A program made the translations under genes and the position numbers. From Betaproteobacteria bacterium (GTDB lineage: Bacteria; Pseudomonadota; Gammaproteobacteria; Burkholderiales; SG8-39), in contig JACPYS010000015.1 of the NCBI GenBank assembly GCA_016195915.1, forward strand, positions 62,001 to 126,000: a stretch of 64,000 bases of DNA, read 5' to 3'. The notes below the pieces were generated by a model. The model was not told the origin of the DNA, searched no databases, and worked only from the letters and a program-made list of their open reading frames with translations. Position 1 is the first letter of the stretch, and every line of letters starts with the position of its first letter. Positions 15,889 through 24,921 of this stretch are shown in pieces.

Positions 15889-18209
15889 CGGTTCATCGCC
15901 GCGTGTGCGGGGAACACGTCTCCATGCGCGTGTGCCGTGCGTCCCCCGCCGGTTCATCCCCACGTGTGCGGGGAACACACGTCAGCGCGGGTGTTCGACC
16001 CTCCGGTGAGCGGTTCATCCCCGCGTGTGCGGGGAACACGTTGCGAGCGAAGTCCTCGATACTCGGAAAATCGGTTCATCCCCGCGTGTGCGGGGAACAC
16101 AGGTACGTGCGTTATTTGCGCCATGGCTATTCCGGTTCATCCCCGCGTGTGCGGGGAACACACCTTCCAGGCCCCAATATCCTCCATCCCATGCGGTTCA
16201 TCCCCGCGTGTGCGGGGAACACTCGAGAGTGCGGGCAGCGGTCACGAGTATTTCCGGTTCATCCCCGCGTGTGCGGGGAACACTCCTGAGCGCCGGTGTG
16301 GTTGCGCAGATATGCCGGTTCATCCCCGCGTGTGCGGGGAACACCTCGCGCCTACACCCTCGGCCTCCTCCCCTACCGGTTCATCCCCGCGTGTGCGGGG
16401 AACACGCCGCACTGTGGACAACGCACGTGCCACTCGACGGTTCATCCCCGCGTGTGCGGGGAACACGCGGCGGTGGCGCGTTCGAGATATTCGTAGTCCG
16501 GTTCATCCCCGCGTGTGCGGGGAACACTAACGTCATCATAGCGGGGCTCATGGCTACCGCGGTTCATCCCCGCGTGTGCGGGGAACACACCATGGATGAG
16601 TATGTCGGAAAGTTGGAACGCGGTTCATCCCCGCGTGTGCGGGGAACACGGCACGTCGCTCCTGACGAGCGCCCAGGTGTTCGGTTCATCCCCGCGTGTG
16701 CGGGGAACACATCTCCCCGGTCGTGCGGCAAACCGGAAGCGGCGGTTCATCCCCGCGTGTGCGGGGAACACAGCTACGACAACGAACAATCGCAGCAGGT
16801 CGTCGGTTCATCCCCGCGTGTGCGGGGAACACCGCGGGCAGGATGTTCAGCAACCCCGCAACATCGGTTCATCCCCGCGTGTGCGGGGAACACAGATCGC
16901 CGGCAAGCCGCGGCTCGTGAATCCGCATAGCTCGTCGGTTCATCCCCGCGTGTGCGGGGAACACTCCTGCTTCGCCCAAGTTTCCGTGTCGTGCGCCGGT
17001 TCATCCCCGCGTGTGCGGGGAACACGTTTCGATCGCCTGTCCGGTCGTTTCGTGCTGCGGTTCATCCCCGCGTGTGCGGGGAACACAACGGCTTGGTCGT
17101 GCAGTACGGCTTTCCCGTTCATCCCCGCGTGTGCGGGGAACACGGTGTCGTCAACCCGCGCATAAAGCACCGTCCCGGTTCATCCCCGCGTGTGCGGGGA
17201 ACACGGCGTCCTCGGCAGGGATGGCCTGCTCCTGACCGGTTCATCCCCGCGTGTGCGGGGAACACGAGAAGCCGCTATCCTGCGCGTCCGGCCATTTCGG
17301 TTCATCCCCGCGTGTGCGGGGAACACTTCCCGATGGCCGCATCGATGCGGATGCGATGCGGTTCATCCCCGCGTGTGCGGGGAACACTCGATCGAGAACT
17401 GTTCGGGCAGCGCCAGCTTCGGTTCATCCCCGCGTGTGCGGGGAACACGGCGCGGGATAACGATTTGCAAGCGTTGGGAGTCGGTTCATCCCCGCGTGTG
17501 CGGGGAACACCAGTTTCACCTCTTCCTTCTCGAAGGACTTGCCGGTTCATCCCCGCGTGTGCGGGGAACACTGTATGACTGCGTTGGATGGAAATAAGGC
17601 AGCCGGTTCATCCCCGCGTGTGCGGGGAACACGATCTGTTCCTCACACTCGCAGCACTTGTACACCGGTTCATCCCCGCGTGTGCGGGGAACACCGCTCA
17701 TTCTGGCTGCCCATATTCTTCTTCATCGGTTCATCCCCGCGTGTGCGGGGAACACCGCATTCATGTCACGCATCCACGATCCGACGGCGGTTCATCCCCG
17801 CGTGTGCGGGGAACACCGCATGGCAGTGCCTCCGAGTTGGTCTCCTTCCGGTTCATCCCCGCGTGTGCGGGGAACACTTCTGACCCCGCGTGTGCGGGGA
17901 ACACTGATGCAGGGGCAGGTATATCGTAGGGTCACGCGGTTCATCCCCGCGTGTGCGGGGAACACTCCTTTGTGACCTGGTGTGGGTTGTTCATCATCGG
18001 TTCATCCCCGCGTGTGCGGGGAACACGGCCAACCAACCAGGCGCGAGGCCAAGGCAGACGGTTCATCCCCGCGTGTGCGGGGAACACCGCTCGGTGAACG
18101 CCGTCGGAAGAACTGAATTCGGTTCATCCCCGCGTGTGCGGGGAACACTGCGAGGTGCCGTCGACTAGGTTGATCGCACTCGGTTCATCCCCGCGTGTGC
18201 GGGGAACAC
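15889..18209 (-). CRISPR. Type I-E CRISPR array, 38 full repeats plus 1 truncated, 37 spacers
   Basis: The 29-base repeats begin CGGTTCAT, contain the palindrome CCCCGCGTGTGCGGGG and end AACAC on the + strand. The transcribed strand is minus, giving GTGTTCCCCG at the 5' end and the handle ATGAACCG at the 3' end. Most units are 61 bases (32-base spacers). Exceptions are spacers of 33 (17449-17481, 17633-17665), 42 (16894-16935) and 28 bases (17087-17114), and a 6-base remnant before a truncated repeat at 17884. The repeat at 17115 has CCG for CGG. The two leftmost repeats (15889, C to G; 15950, G to A) are degenerate, marking the leader-distal end. The leader and cas2 lie on the right. Confidence 0.98.
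17884..17904 (-). repeat. Truncated CRISPR repeat
   Basis: Only the 21-base part CCCCGCGTGTGCGGGGAACAC of the repeat remains, 6 bases (TTCTGA) after the full repeat at 17849-17877. The CGGTTCAT part and most of a spacer are gone. On the transcribed strand this removes the 3' handle ATGAACCG, so Cas6e processing at this copy should yield an abnormal product. It is five units from the leader, so the deletion is fairly recent in the array's history. Confidence 0.9.
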
Positions 18210-18308
18210 ACTTCTTCCACCTCGTTGATTTACCGCAGGAAATCAGCGGACGGCAAATCTACCGAAGATTTTCTTGCTACGCCACATTCAGGCGACAAAT
18301 CCGAATTG
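18210..18308 (-). promoter_or_regulatory. CRISPR leader
   Basis: The 99 bases between the cas2 stop and the first repeat are more A/T-rich than the surroundings (on the minus strand TAACAATTCGG, AAGAAAATC, GTAAATCAACG). In type I-E systems this region drives pre-crRNA transcription and guides spacer integration. An AATCAA core near the repeat resembles half of an IHF site, but the rest of the consensus is not met. I see no clear -35/-10 pair. Confidence 0.75.
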
Positions 18309-19506
<1,198 letters not shown>

Positions 19507-19515
19507 GAGGCAACC

Positions 19516-20010
19516 TCACTCGCCCAGCGACGAGAGTATGTCCCGTACCAGTTCACTCGGCAGGTAGTAACCGGTTGCCTGCAATCGTTCCACCAAGGGG
19601 CGAAGCGCGGAAAACAGCCCATCCTCGCGCGCCCGGAGAAGCAGTCCCAAGGTACCGATAACCGGCCTGCCCAACTCTAGGGCAACCAGCCGGACACGCC
19701 GGTCATCCATAAGCAGGCTCGCTTTCAGCTCGATCCCCAGCGCAATGGCCCGGCGCTCGCCAGCGTCGATTGTCGTGCGCAACAACGACTCCGGAATGAT
19801 CGCCGGATCGTCTACCACTCGAATCAGCCTGGCATCGATTGCGGATAAAAGGCGCGGCGCCTCATCGACGCCCGGCTTGCGCATGACTTCTTCCCATACC
19901 GTGGACGGGGCGAGCACCGATTCGAAATAACGAGCCGGCAAATCAAGGAGATCCAGCCTCGCCAGTGCAATGAGCGGGCCGCTATCCGCGATCAACAAGG
20001 CTGCGGACAT
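19516..20010 (-). CDS. PIN-domain toxin-like protein (DUF3368 type)
   Basis: A 164-residue PIN-like nuclease. Acidic residues expected at the active site are D9 in LLIADSGPLIAL, E84 in DAGERRAIALG and D102/D103 in LLMDDRRVR. The GERRAIALG and GTLGLLLRARE segments are typical of DUF3368 proteins, which are usually partnered with UPF0175 proteins as toxin and antitoxin. The upstream UPF0175-like gene overlaps it by 29 bases. It lies between cas6e and cas1, 9 bases from the cas1 start, on the cas strand. RNA cleavage as the toxic activity is inferred from the family. Confidence 0.85.
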   Translation of the reverse strand: MSAALLIADSGPLIALARLDLLDLPARYFESVLAPSTVWEEVMRKPGVDEAPRLLSAIDARLIRVVDDPAIIPESLLRTTIDAGERRAIALGIELKASLLMDDRRVRLVALELGRPVIGTLGLLLRAREDGLFSALRPLVERLQATGYYLPSELVRDILSSLGE

Positions 20011-20323
20011 ATTTCATCTCTTCCGCGAATTCGTCCCCGGAATAGCGCGCTACGGGTATGCGACGCCGGCCAAGCTCGGCGATCGTTTCGCTGATCGACA
20101 GCCCGGCGATTCGTGAAACGACACCGACGCTCACCTGATCACGATCGAACAGGGACACGGCGAGCTCCAGCCGAACGCCCAGGCTGTCGAGATTCGCGCC
20201 CATGGGCAGGGCCATGAACACCGGCTCACCATCTTGCGTCACCACGTCGATTTCTCCGTCCTGCGCGTCGGACAGCAGCTTGTCCGGGTGCTCGAGAAAC
20301 TGCTCCACCGAAATCGATCCCAT
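19982..20323 (-). CDS. UPF0175-type antitoxin with Phd/YefM-like N-terminus
   Basis: A 113-residue protein starting at ATG 20323 (MGSISVEQFLEHPDKLL), 6 bases after GGAGG; longer in-frame starts have no ribosome site. Residues 1-40 resemble the Phd/YefM DNA-binding antitoxin fold (FLEHPDKLLSDAQDGEIDVV, then GEPVFMALP). Residues about 50-105 match UPF0175 (RLELAVSLFDRDQVSVGVVS, ISETIAELGRRRIPVARY). It probably neutralises the overlapping PIN toxin and may repress transcription. It starts 52 bases after the cas6e stop, so it may be read with the cas operon, from its own promoter, or both. Confidence 0.8.
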   Translation of the reverse strand: MGSISVEQFLEHPDKLLSDAQDGEIDVVTQDGEPVFMALPMGANLDSLGVRLELAVSLFDRDQVSVGVVSRIAGLSISETIAELGRRRIPVARYSGDEFAEEMKYVRSLVDRG

Positions 20324-20375
20324 GATGCCTCCATGCTTTGCCATGCCCCGATAAATCATCCTAGCACGCAGCAAG

Positions 20376-20999
20376 CTATAAGCGCCGAACCAGCAACAGG
20401 CCGCAGCCGAAGGCTTTGGCGTGGCCGATGCCATTTTTTAGGAGAGATATAAAATTCCCAGAATGGGTTACCCGCAGCACGCCTTCATAGGTGACGCACG
20501 CAAGTTTTCCACCCCGCCCCCCCTTCCGGAAATAAAGCGGAGGGCGAGGCTGCACGGTGACGGCCTCGACTTCCGCCGCGCCAGCAAACTTGCGCGCCAA
20601 CCACTCGCGTTGGTCCTCGTCCCGGATGAGCGGCACACGACATTTTCCGGATTTCTTATCTGGCTTGTCACGCCGCTCGGCATCCACAATGGTCTTGATC
20701 GGATTGGCAGTAAGTATGAAACACAGGCGCTGCCCGGCCGATGGCTCAGGTCGAATCTCCCGAGTGCCAAGAATCGTCAGTCCTTGCGCGATTTCCGGCG
20801 CCTGGCGCGATTGCACCAACAGCCGCGCTGTACGCCCCAGTCCGGACTCCTCTGCACGAAATAGGAATCCCTGCCGCATATCGTCGCTGCGCAGACGTGT
20901 TTCTTTCTCTTCGCCGGGAAACAAACGCCAAAGCTGGCGATGAACATCGTAGGGATTGCGCGCCGCCTCCCAAGGGATTTCTACGCGACTCAGGAACAT
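20376..20999 (-). CDS. cas6e: Type I-E Cas6e crRNA endonuclease
   Basis: A 207-residue protein starting at ATG 20999 (MFLSRVEIPWEAARNPYDVH), 2 bases after the cas5 stop. The expected catalytic histidine is H20 in NPYDVHRQLWRLFPG. The C-terminal glycine-rich loop GIGHAKAFGCGLLLVRR is the family hallmark. It cleaves pre-crRNA at the base of the repeat hairpin, leaving the ATGAACCG handle, and stays bound in Cascade. The toxin-antitoxin pair follows it in place of cas1. Confidence 0.96.
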   Translation of the reverse strand: MFLSRVEIPWEAARNPYDVHRQLWRLFPGEEKETRLRSDDMRQGFLFRAEESGLGRTARLLVQSRQAPEIAQGLTILGTREIRPEPSAGQRLCFILTANPIKTIVDAERRDKPDKKSGKCRVPLIRDEDQREWLARKFAGAAEVEAVTVQPRPPLYFRKGGRGGKLACVTYEGVLRVTHSGNFISLLKNGIGHAKAFGCGLLLVRRL

Positions 21000-21001
21000 G
21001 G

Positions 21002-21694
21002 TCACTCCTTGTGGACGTACACCCGCCGGGTACCGAACTGTCGATGTTGGCCGTACATGGGCACATCGCGAATCTGCATTGGCTGTTCCGATAGGAGTTC
21101 GCCTTCGGCATAGATGACCCCGCCGACAGGGGGCACTTTTGCCAATAGAGACTTGGCGTCGATTGCTTCCACTGGTCCACCATCGAGCAACGGGCGCGCA
21201 ATGGGACAAGAGCGCCGGCCGAGTACGGGTGTGAAGGCAGGCTTGCGCAGGGCGCCGGCGATGCAGTCCAGTGATACGAGGGCACCGGACCTTTCTTCCA
21301 CCGCGACAGTGAAAACGGCGTCGTAGAGATATTCTCGCGTCGAAACCACCGGGTTTTTGTTGACCGAACCGTCCACCTTCCGGGCGTTAAGCACAGTATG
21401 GAAGTCTGATAGCTTCAGCGCGTCTTTTTTTTGGGAACCATCGCGCTCAGGACGCAATGCCTTTCGATCCATACGTACCGCAAACTCTACACTCGCCGCA
21501 AGGTGGTTGAGTTCTTCGCGGTCGCGCCGATCGATGCCCAGGCAGGCCCCCAGCAGTCCTAGCAATCCACTGCGCGTCGGAAACAAATTTGATGGCCGGA
21601 AGTCCTCGTAGGTATGCGTTCCCCATGCCTGCATCGGGCCGTCAAGTCTTAGGACGAGAAAGCGTGGCACGGCAGGGGTCTCAGGCCTGTCCAT
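21002..21694 (-). CDS. cas5e: Type I-E Cas5
   Basis: A 230-residue Cascade subunit from ATG 21694 (MDRPETPAVPRFLVLRLDGP); a TTG three codons earlier is possible. The LVLRLDGPMQAWG and FPTRSGLLGLLGACLGI segments are diagnostic. It caps the 5' handle of the crRNA. It overlaps cas7 by 14 bases and is 2 bases from cas6e, consistent with one polycistronic unit. Confidence 0.96.
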   Translation of the reverse strand: MDRPETPAVPRFLVLRLDGPMQAWGTHTYEDFRPSNLFPTRSGLLGLLGACLGIDRRDREELNHLAASVEFAVRMDRKALRPERDGSQKKDALKLSDFHTVLNARKVDGSVNKNPVVSTREYLYDAVFTVAVEERSGALVSLDCIAGALRKPAFTPVLGRRSCPIARPLLDGGPVEAIDAKSLLAKVPPVGGVIYAEGELLSEQPMQIRDVPMYGQHRQFGTRRVYVHKE

Positions 21695-22961
21695 CGCGTT
21701 CAATCCACGCTTCTATTTGCCGAAGCGAGGCGAAACCCGGTTTGTCACCCAGCTTCAACTCCTCGCCGACTGCAAACGTGCGGGCATTTTCGCTCAATCC
21801 ATAGGCCCGATTCACGCGCGTCCAATAGTCGCCAAGCCGTTGTGTCGAAGGAAGAAGGAAGCCGCCCTCGCGCGCAGGCTTCACCGGCTGCTCGAATGCG
21901 TTAGCCAGCGAAATTGGCTGATCGGCAAAGCTCACGATCGCGAAGTCGGCCGGGTTATGAGCGGCGAAGGACTGCTGCTTGGCCGAAGGCACCACTGTCG
22001 CGAGCATGTGGAAGACGTGCGTGGCGACTTTAAGCGCCCGCTTGCGCGATTCGGTTGTCTCCGCGCTCTTCATATCTGGCACCAGGCCAAGGTTCACCTG
22101 AAGTTGTTTGAGGTTCAGACTGGCATAGCGATAGAACACACCGGATGAAAACTGCTGCGTATCGAGGTGCCCTGCACCGGTCTCGCCAGCGTCTTGGGTC
22201 AAATCATCAACGGCGGTGAACCAGTCCACGTCCTGCGGCTCCACCGCATGGGTGGTGATGGCGTGAGCGACAGCGAGGGTACCGTCCACCGGCAGCATGA
22301 CTCCGCTTGTCGCCATCCGCCCGGATAACGCCACATCCACCGCCGAACCAATCGCGGTCCTCAACAGATCGATTCGCTCCAGCAGCCGCTTGCCGATTTT
22401 CTGGCTCATGGCCATGTCCATACAGGCTTCTTTGGTCAGAACGCGTTTTTCCTTTCCTTTACCAACCGATTTGCCCTCTTTCCTTAGGGCACTCTCGCGC
22501 TCCTTGTCCGTTAGACCCTCCTTTCGCACAGTACTGATCGCGCGGCAAATCTCTCGTATTTCGTCAACAATCCACGGGGCTACAGCACGCTTTTTCTTAT
22601 CCTCATCATCCGAAGATTCATCTCCAGAGTCCTCCTCTCCGTCATCGCCCACATCTTTGCTATCGATCACAAACCGGATTGCTGCTTCCTGAATGAGGCT
22701 GTGATCGAACTCCTTCCCGAGCAACATAATGAGTTCTGTTTTCGCCCTTTCCAAGTCCCGAGTCCGGAAAGACGGAACACCCAAATGAGCCGAGTAGTAG
22801 TCGCTCATGCGCATGGCGCGCTTCAAGGACTGGCTAGAGATACGAACTCTGTTAACTCCGCCGAAAACGGCGGTCTTTTGCATGTTCATTTCGTCCCGGT
22901 TGAGGCAGGACGGGCTGTGGGAAATCAAAACATGAAAGTTGACGAAATTCTTGGCGGTCAT
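21681..22961 (-). CDS. cas7e: Type I-E Cas7 (backbone subunit) with acidic/Lys-rich insertion
   Basis: A 426-residue Cas7e, longer than the roughly 363 residues of E. coli CasC. Conserved parts are VLISHSPSCLNRDEMNMQKT near the N-terminus, RVRISSQSLKRAMR, ALSGRMATSG (211-220), AHAITTHAVEPQDVDWFTAVDD and FSSGVFYRYA. The extra length, about 50 residues, falls between residues 100 and 190: an Asp/Glu/Ser tract at about 104-121 and a Lys-rich tract at about 147-175. Six copies normally form the crRNA-binding backbone of Cascade. It overlaps cse2 by ATGA. Confidence 0.96.
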   Translation of the reverse strand: MTAKNFVNFHVLISHSPSCLNRDEMNMQKTAVFGGVNRVRISSQSLKRAMRMSDYYSAHLGVPSFRTRDLERAKTELIMLLGKEFDHSLIQEAAIRFVIDSKDVGDDGEEDSGDESSDDEDKKKRAVAPWIVDEIREICRAISTVRKEGLTDKERESALRKEGKSVGKGKEKRVLTKEACMDMAMSQKIGKRLLERIDLLRTAIGSAVDVALSGRMATSGVMLPVDGTLAVAHAITTHAVEPQDVDWFTAVDDLTQDAGETGAGHLDTQQFSSGVFYRYASLNLKQLQVNLGLVPDMKSAETTESRKRALKVATHVFHMLATVVPSAKQQSFAAHNPADFAIVSFADQPISLANAFEQPVKPAREGGFLLPSTQRLGDYWTRVNRAYGLSENARTFAVGEELKLGDKPGFASLRQIEAWIERDGQA

Positions 22962-23416
22962 TTTTTCGCTCCTTTGGCGGGCGTGAATTTGGTGAGATAG
23001 AAGTCCTCAACGAGTTGTCGCTTGTCGCGATCATTCCAGAACCAGAGCATCCGACCGAAATTCGACCAGTCGACAATAGGTTCGATGTGCATTGCTAGCC
23101 GCCGTAACTGGATCAAATCAAGCGGCGGATGTGCGCGTGCCGTCTGCAGAATCCGAGCCTCACCCACCTTGGCCTCAGCCAATTGCGCGCCAAGCGGTTT
23201 GGCCTTCATCGCATGTCTGCACCAGGGCAGCAGGTAAGCCAAGCGCAGATGCCGGTCGTCGGGGCGCTGGCCGGGGAACAGGCGGTAGAGCGCGGGGGTT
23301 AGTGCAAGTTCATCCGGCTCGGCCACGCGGCGTAGTTCGGCACGGGCGCCAGTGGGGAATGTTTCGTCGTCGTAGCGTTTTCTTAGCGCCACGAAATCCG
23401 GCAATTCGGTGGTCAT
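22958..23416 (-). CDS. cse2: Type I-E Cse2 (Cas11e)
   Basis: A 152-residue small, mostly helical Cascade subunit. The core contains ALTPALYRLFPGQ and HLRLAYLLPWCRHAMKAKPLGAQ is split by an RPDDR turn, followed by a C-terminal NFGRMLWFWND. Two copies line the belly of Cascade and stabilise the displaced strand. It is assigned by length, by position between cse1 and cas7, and by ATGA overlaps on both sides. Confidence 0.93.
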   Translation of the reverse strand: MTTELPDFVALRKRYDDETFPTGARAELRRVAEPDELALTPALYRLFPGQRPDDRHLRLAYLLPWCRHAMKAKPLGAQLAEAKVGEARILQTARAHPPLDLIQLRRLAMHIEPIVDWSNFGRMLWFWNDRDKRQLVEDFYLTKFTPAKGAKK

Positions 23417-24921
23417 GCCCTCTCCCCGAGTTTGTGAAGATCGACATTCAGACTCCGTCGCGCCCAGGCGATGATCGGGATCAACTCCGGCTTCATCGCA
23501 TAGGGATCAGTCAGTTCCTCAAAAATGGAGCGGCAGTGGCCGGCAAGTTGTCGAGCGAAAGTCACCTTGGCGCTCGTCCAGTCCCTGAAGGTCAGGGTAT
23601 TTGAGAACGTCTCATGAATAAGACTCTCGGTACGGGCGTAAAAACGTTTCTCGGCTGTCTCGTCGATCGCAGTTCCGATACCTTTCAATCCTTTGTCCTT
23701 ATTGCCCTTCGCGGCAAAGTAAAGCTTGCCGCGCAGCGCAGATCTTGCTTCTTTGCCAAGTTCTACCAGTTGTTGCATTCGTCCCTTGTCGTTGCTCCAC
23801 CCTTGCGCCAAGCTCATAAGTTCATGCCGCCGTTCGGTTACGGAAGCCTTTTTGATTCGGTACCCGCCAACCAGCAGATGCAGTGATTCGCCATGAAACA
23901 CGTCGGAAGCCTGTGTCACCGCCTCTGCGGGTACTGAGCCGCCATTCGAGTCCGCCACAAGCGGGCTTGGCACTACAAACTCGGACAGATGAGTCCACGC
24001 TGGGGCGGTTGTGGTGAAGCTGGCAAAGCGTTGCTCAAGCAGACCCTTCCTGGTGCTAAAAAGCATTGCACCGTGCGGATGAGGCCATAACCCTTTTACA
24101 GTGAAGTCGAATTTCTCTTTGGAGAAACCGACGTACACCGGTACCGGCCCACCTCCAAGCACATCACAGGAAGCCGGGATATCGCTTCGTACCAGTTTCA
24201 CGCGCGCGGGTTGCCAGAACAAACCTCGCAACAAACCGATCTCGTTCCAGTGAATAGTTTCCTTCTCCTTAATCGGTGTCACCCACGTCGGCTGGTCCTC
24301 GCCTGCGCGGAACACTTTGATCTGGCGCGTCTGGATGCGAGGCCGTGTAAGTACATTGCGCCAGACCGTCTCACGCAAATGGTTACCATTCACCAGCGTA
24401 GTGATCGGCGCACCGCCTCGCAGACTGCCCTTGAAGCCACCACCGAAACTCGGGCTATTCGACGATTGATTGAACAACGCGATAGCCGCCACTGGAGCTG
24501 ACAGGGCACGCACTTCCCCCACTTCATTGAAGAATGCGTGGTTGTTGCCTTCCGGCAAACCAATAAGAAGTTTCTGGATGGGGGTGTCTTCAGCCGCCTT
24601 CACTTCCCACGATTGCATGAACGGGTACTTCGGGTGATCGAGGTCAAACCAATCCCTGTAAAGCGCCACACCCACAGCAAAGGCGTCCGGTGGAAGAAGC
24701 GCGGTATGCCGCGCTCGCAAGGCTTGATCGTCTTCCGGTAGAAACATGACCTGAGTCATGCAAACCAGCAGTTGGATACATGCGAGCTCGAGATCATCAC
24801 GAGGCAGGCTGACCTGCCAGCTCCCCGGCTCGCACAAAAGTTCCCGGTAGGTCAGCAATCGGAAGGCGCCCGTACCACCATTAGTTCGCACGGGAACCCA
24901 GGCATCTTCAAGCAGATTCAT
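23413..24921 (-). CDS. cse1: Type I-E Cse1 (Cas8e)
   Basis: A 502-residue large subunit, the same length as the E. coli protein as I recall it. It starts MNLLEDAWVPVRTNGG. It includes NNHAFFNEVGEVRALSAPVA, SFGGGFKGSLRGGAPITT and the SVARRH-type C-terminal helical region. Cse1 recognises the PAM and recruits Cas3. It overlaps cas3 by 14 bases and cse2 by ATGA. Confidence 0.96.
   Translation of the reverse strand: MNLLEDAWVPVRTNGGTGAFRLLTYRELLCEPGSWQVSLPRDDLELACIQLLVCMTQVMFLPEDDQALRARHTALLPPDAFAVGVALYRDWFDLDHPKYPFMQSWEVKAAEDTPIQKLLIGLPEGNNHAFFNEVGEVRALSAPVAAIALFNQSSNSPSFGGGFKGSLRGGAPITTLVNGNHLRETVWRNVLTRPRIQTRQIKVFRAGEDQPTWVTPIKEKETIHWNEIGLLRGLFWQPARVKLVRSDIPASCDVLGGGPVPVYVGFSKEKFDFTVKGLWPHPHGAMLFSTRKGLLEQRFASFTTTAPAWTHLSEFVVPSPLVADSNGGSVPAEAVTQASDVFHGESLHLLVGGYRIKKASVTERRHELMSLAQGWSNDKGRMQQLVELGKEARSALRGKLYFAAKGNKDKGLKGIGTAIDETAEKRFYARTESLIHETFSNTLTFRDWTSAKVTFARQLAGHCRSIFEELTDPYAMKPELIPIIAWARRSLNVDLHKLGERA

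Noticed and set aside
14167-18168. Long open frames through the CRISPR array encoding repeated PACAGNT / HPRVCGEH-like peptides
   Set aside because: They are translations of the 29-base repeats; the 61-base period shifts frame every unit. The array is RNA-coding.
20324-20434. Longer antitoxin start
   Set aside because: Would overlap cas6e and lacks a ribosome site; GGAGG precedes ATG 20323 at proper distance.
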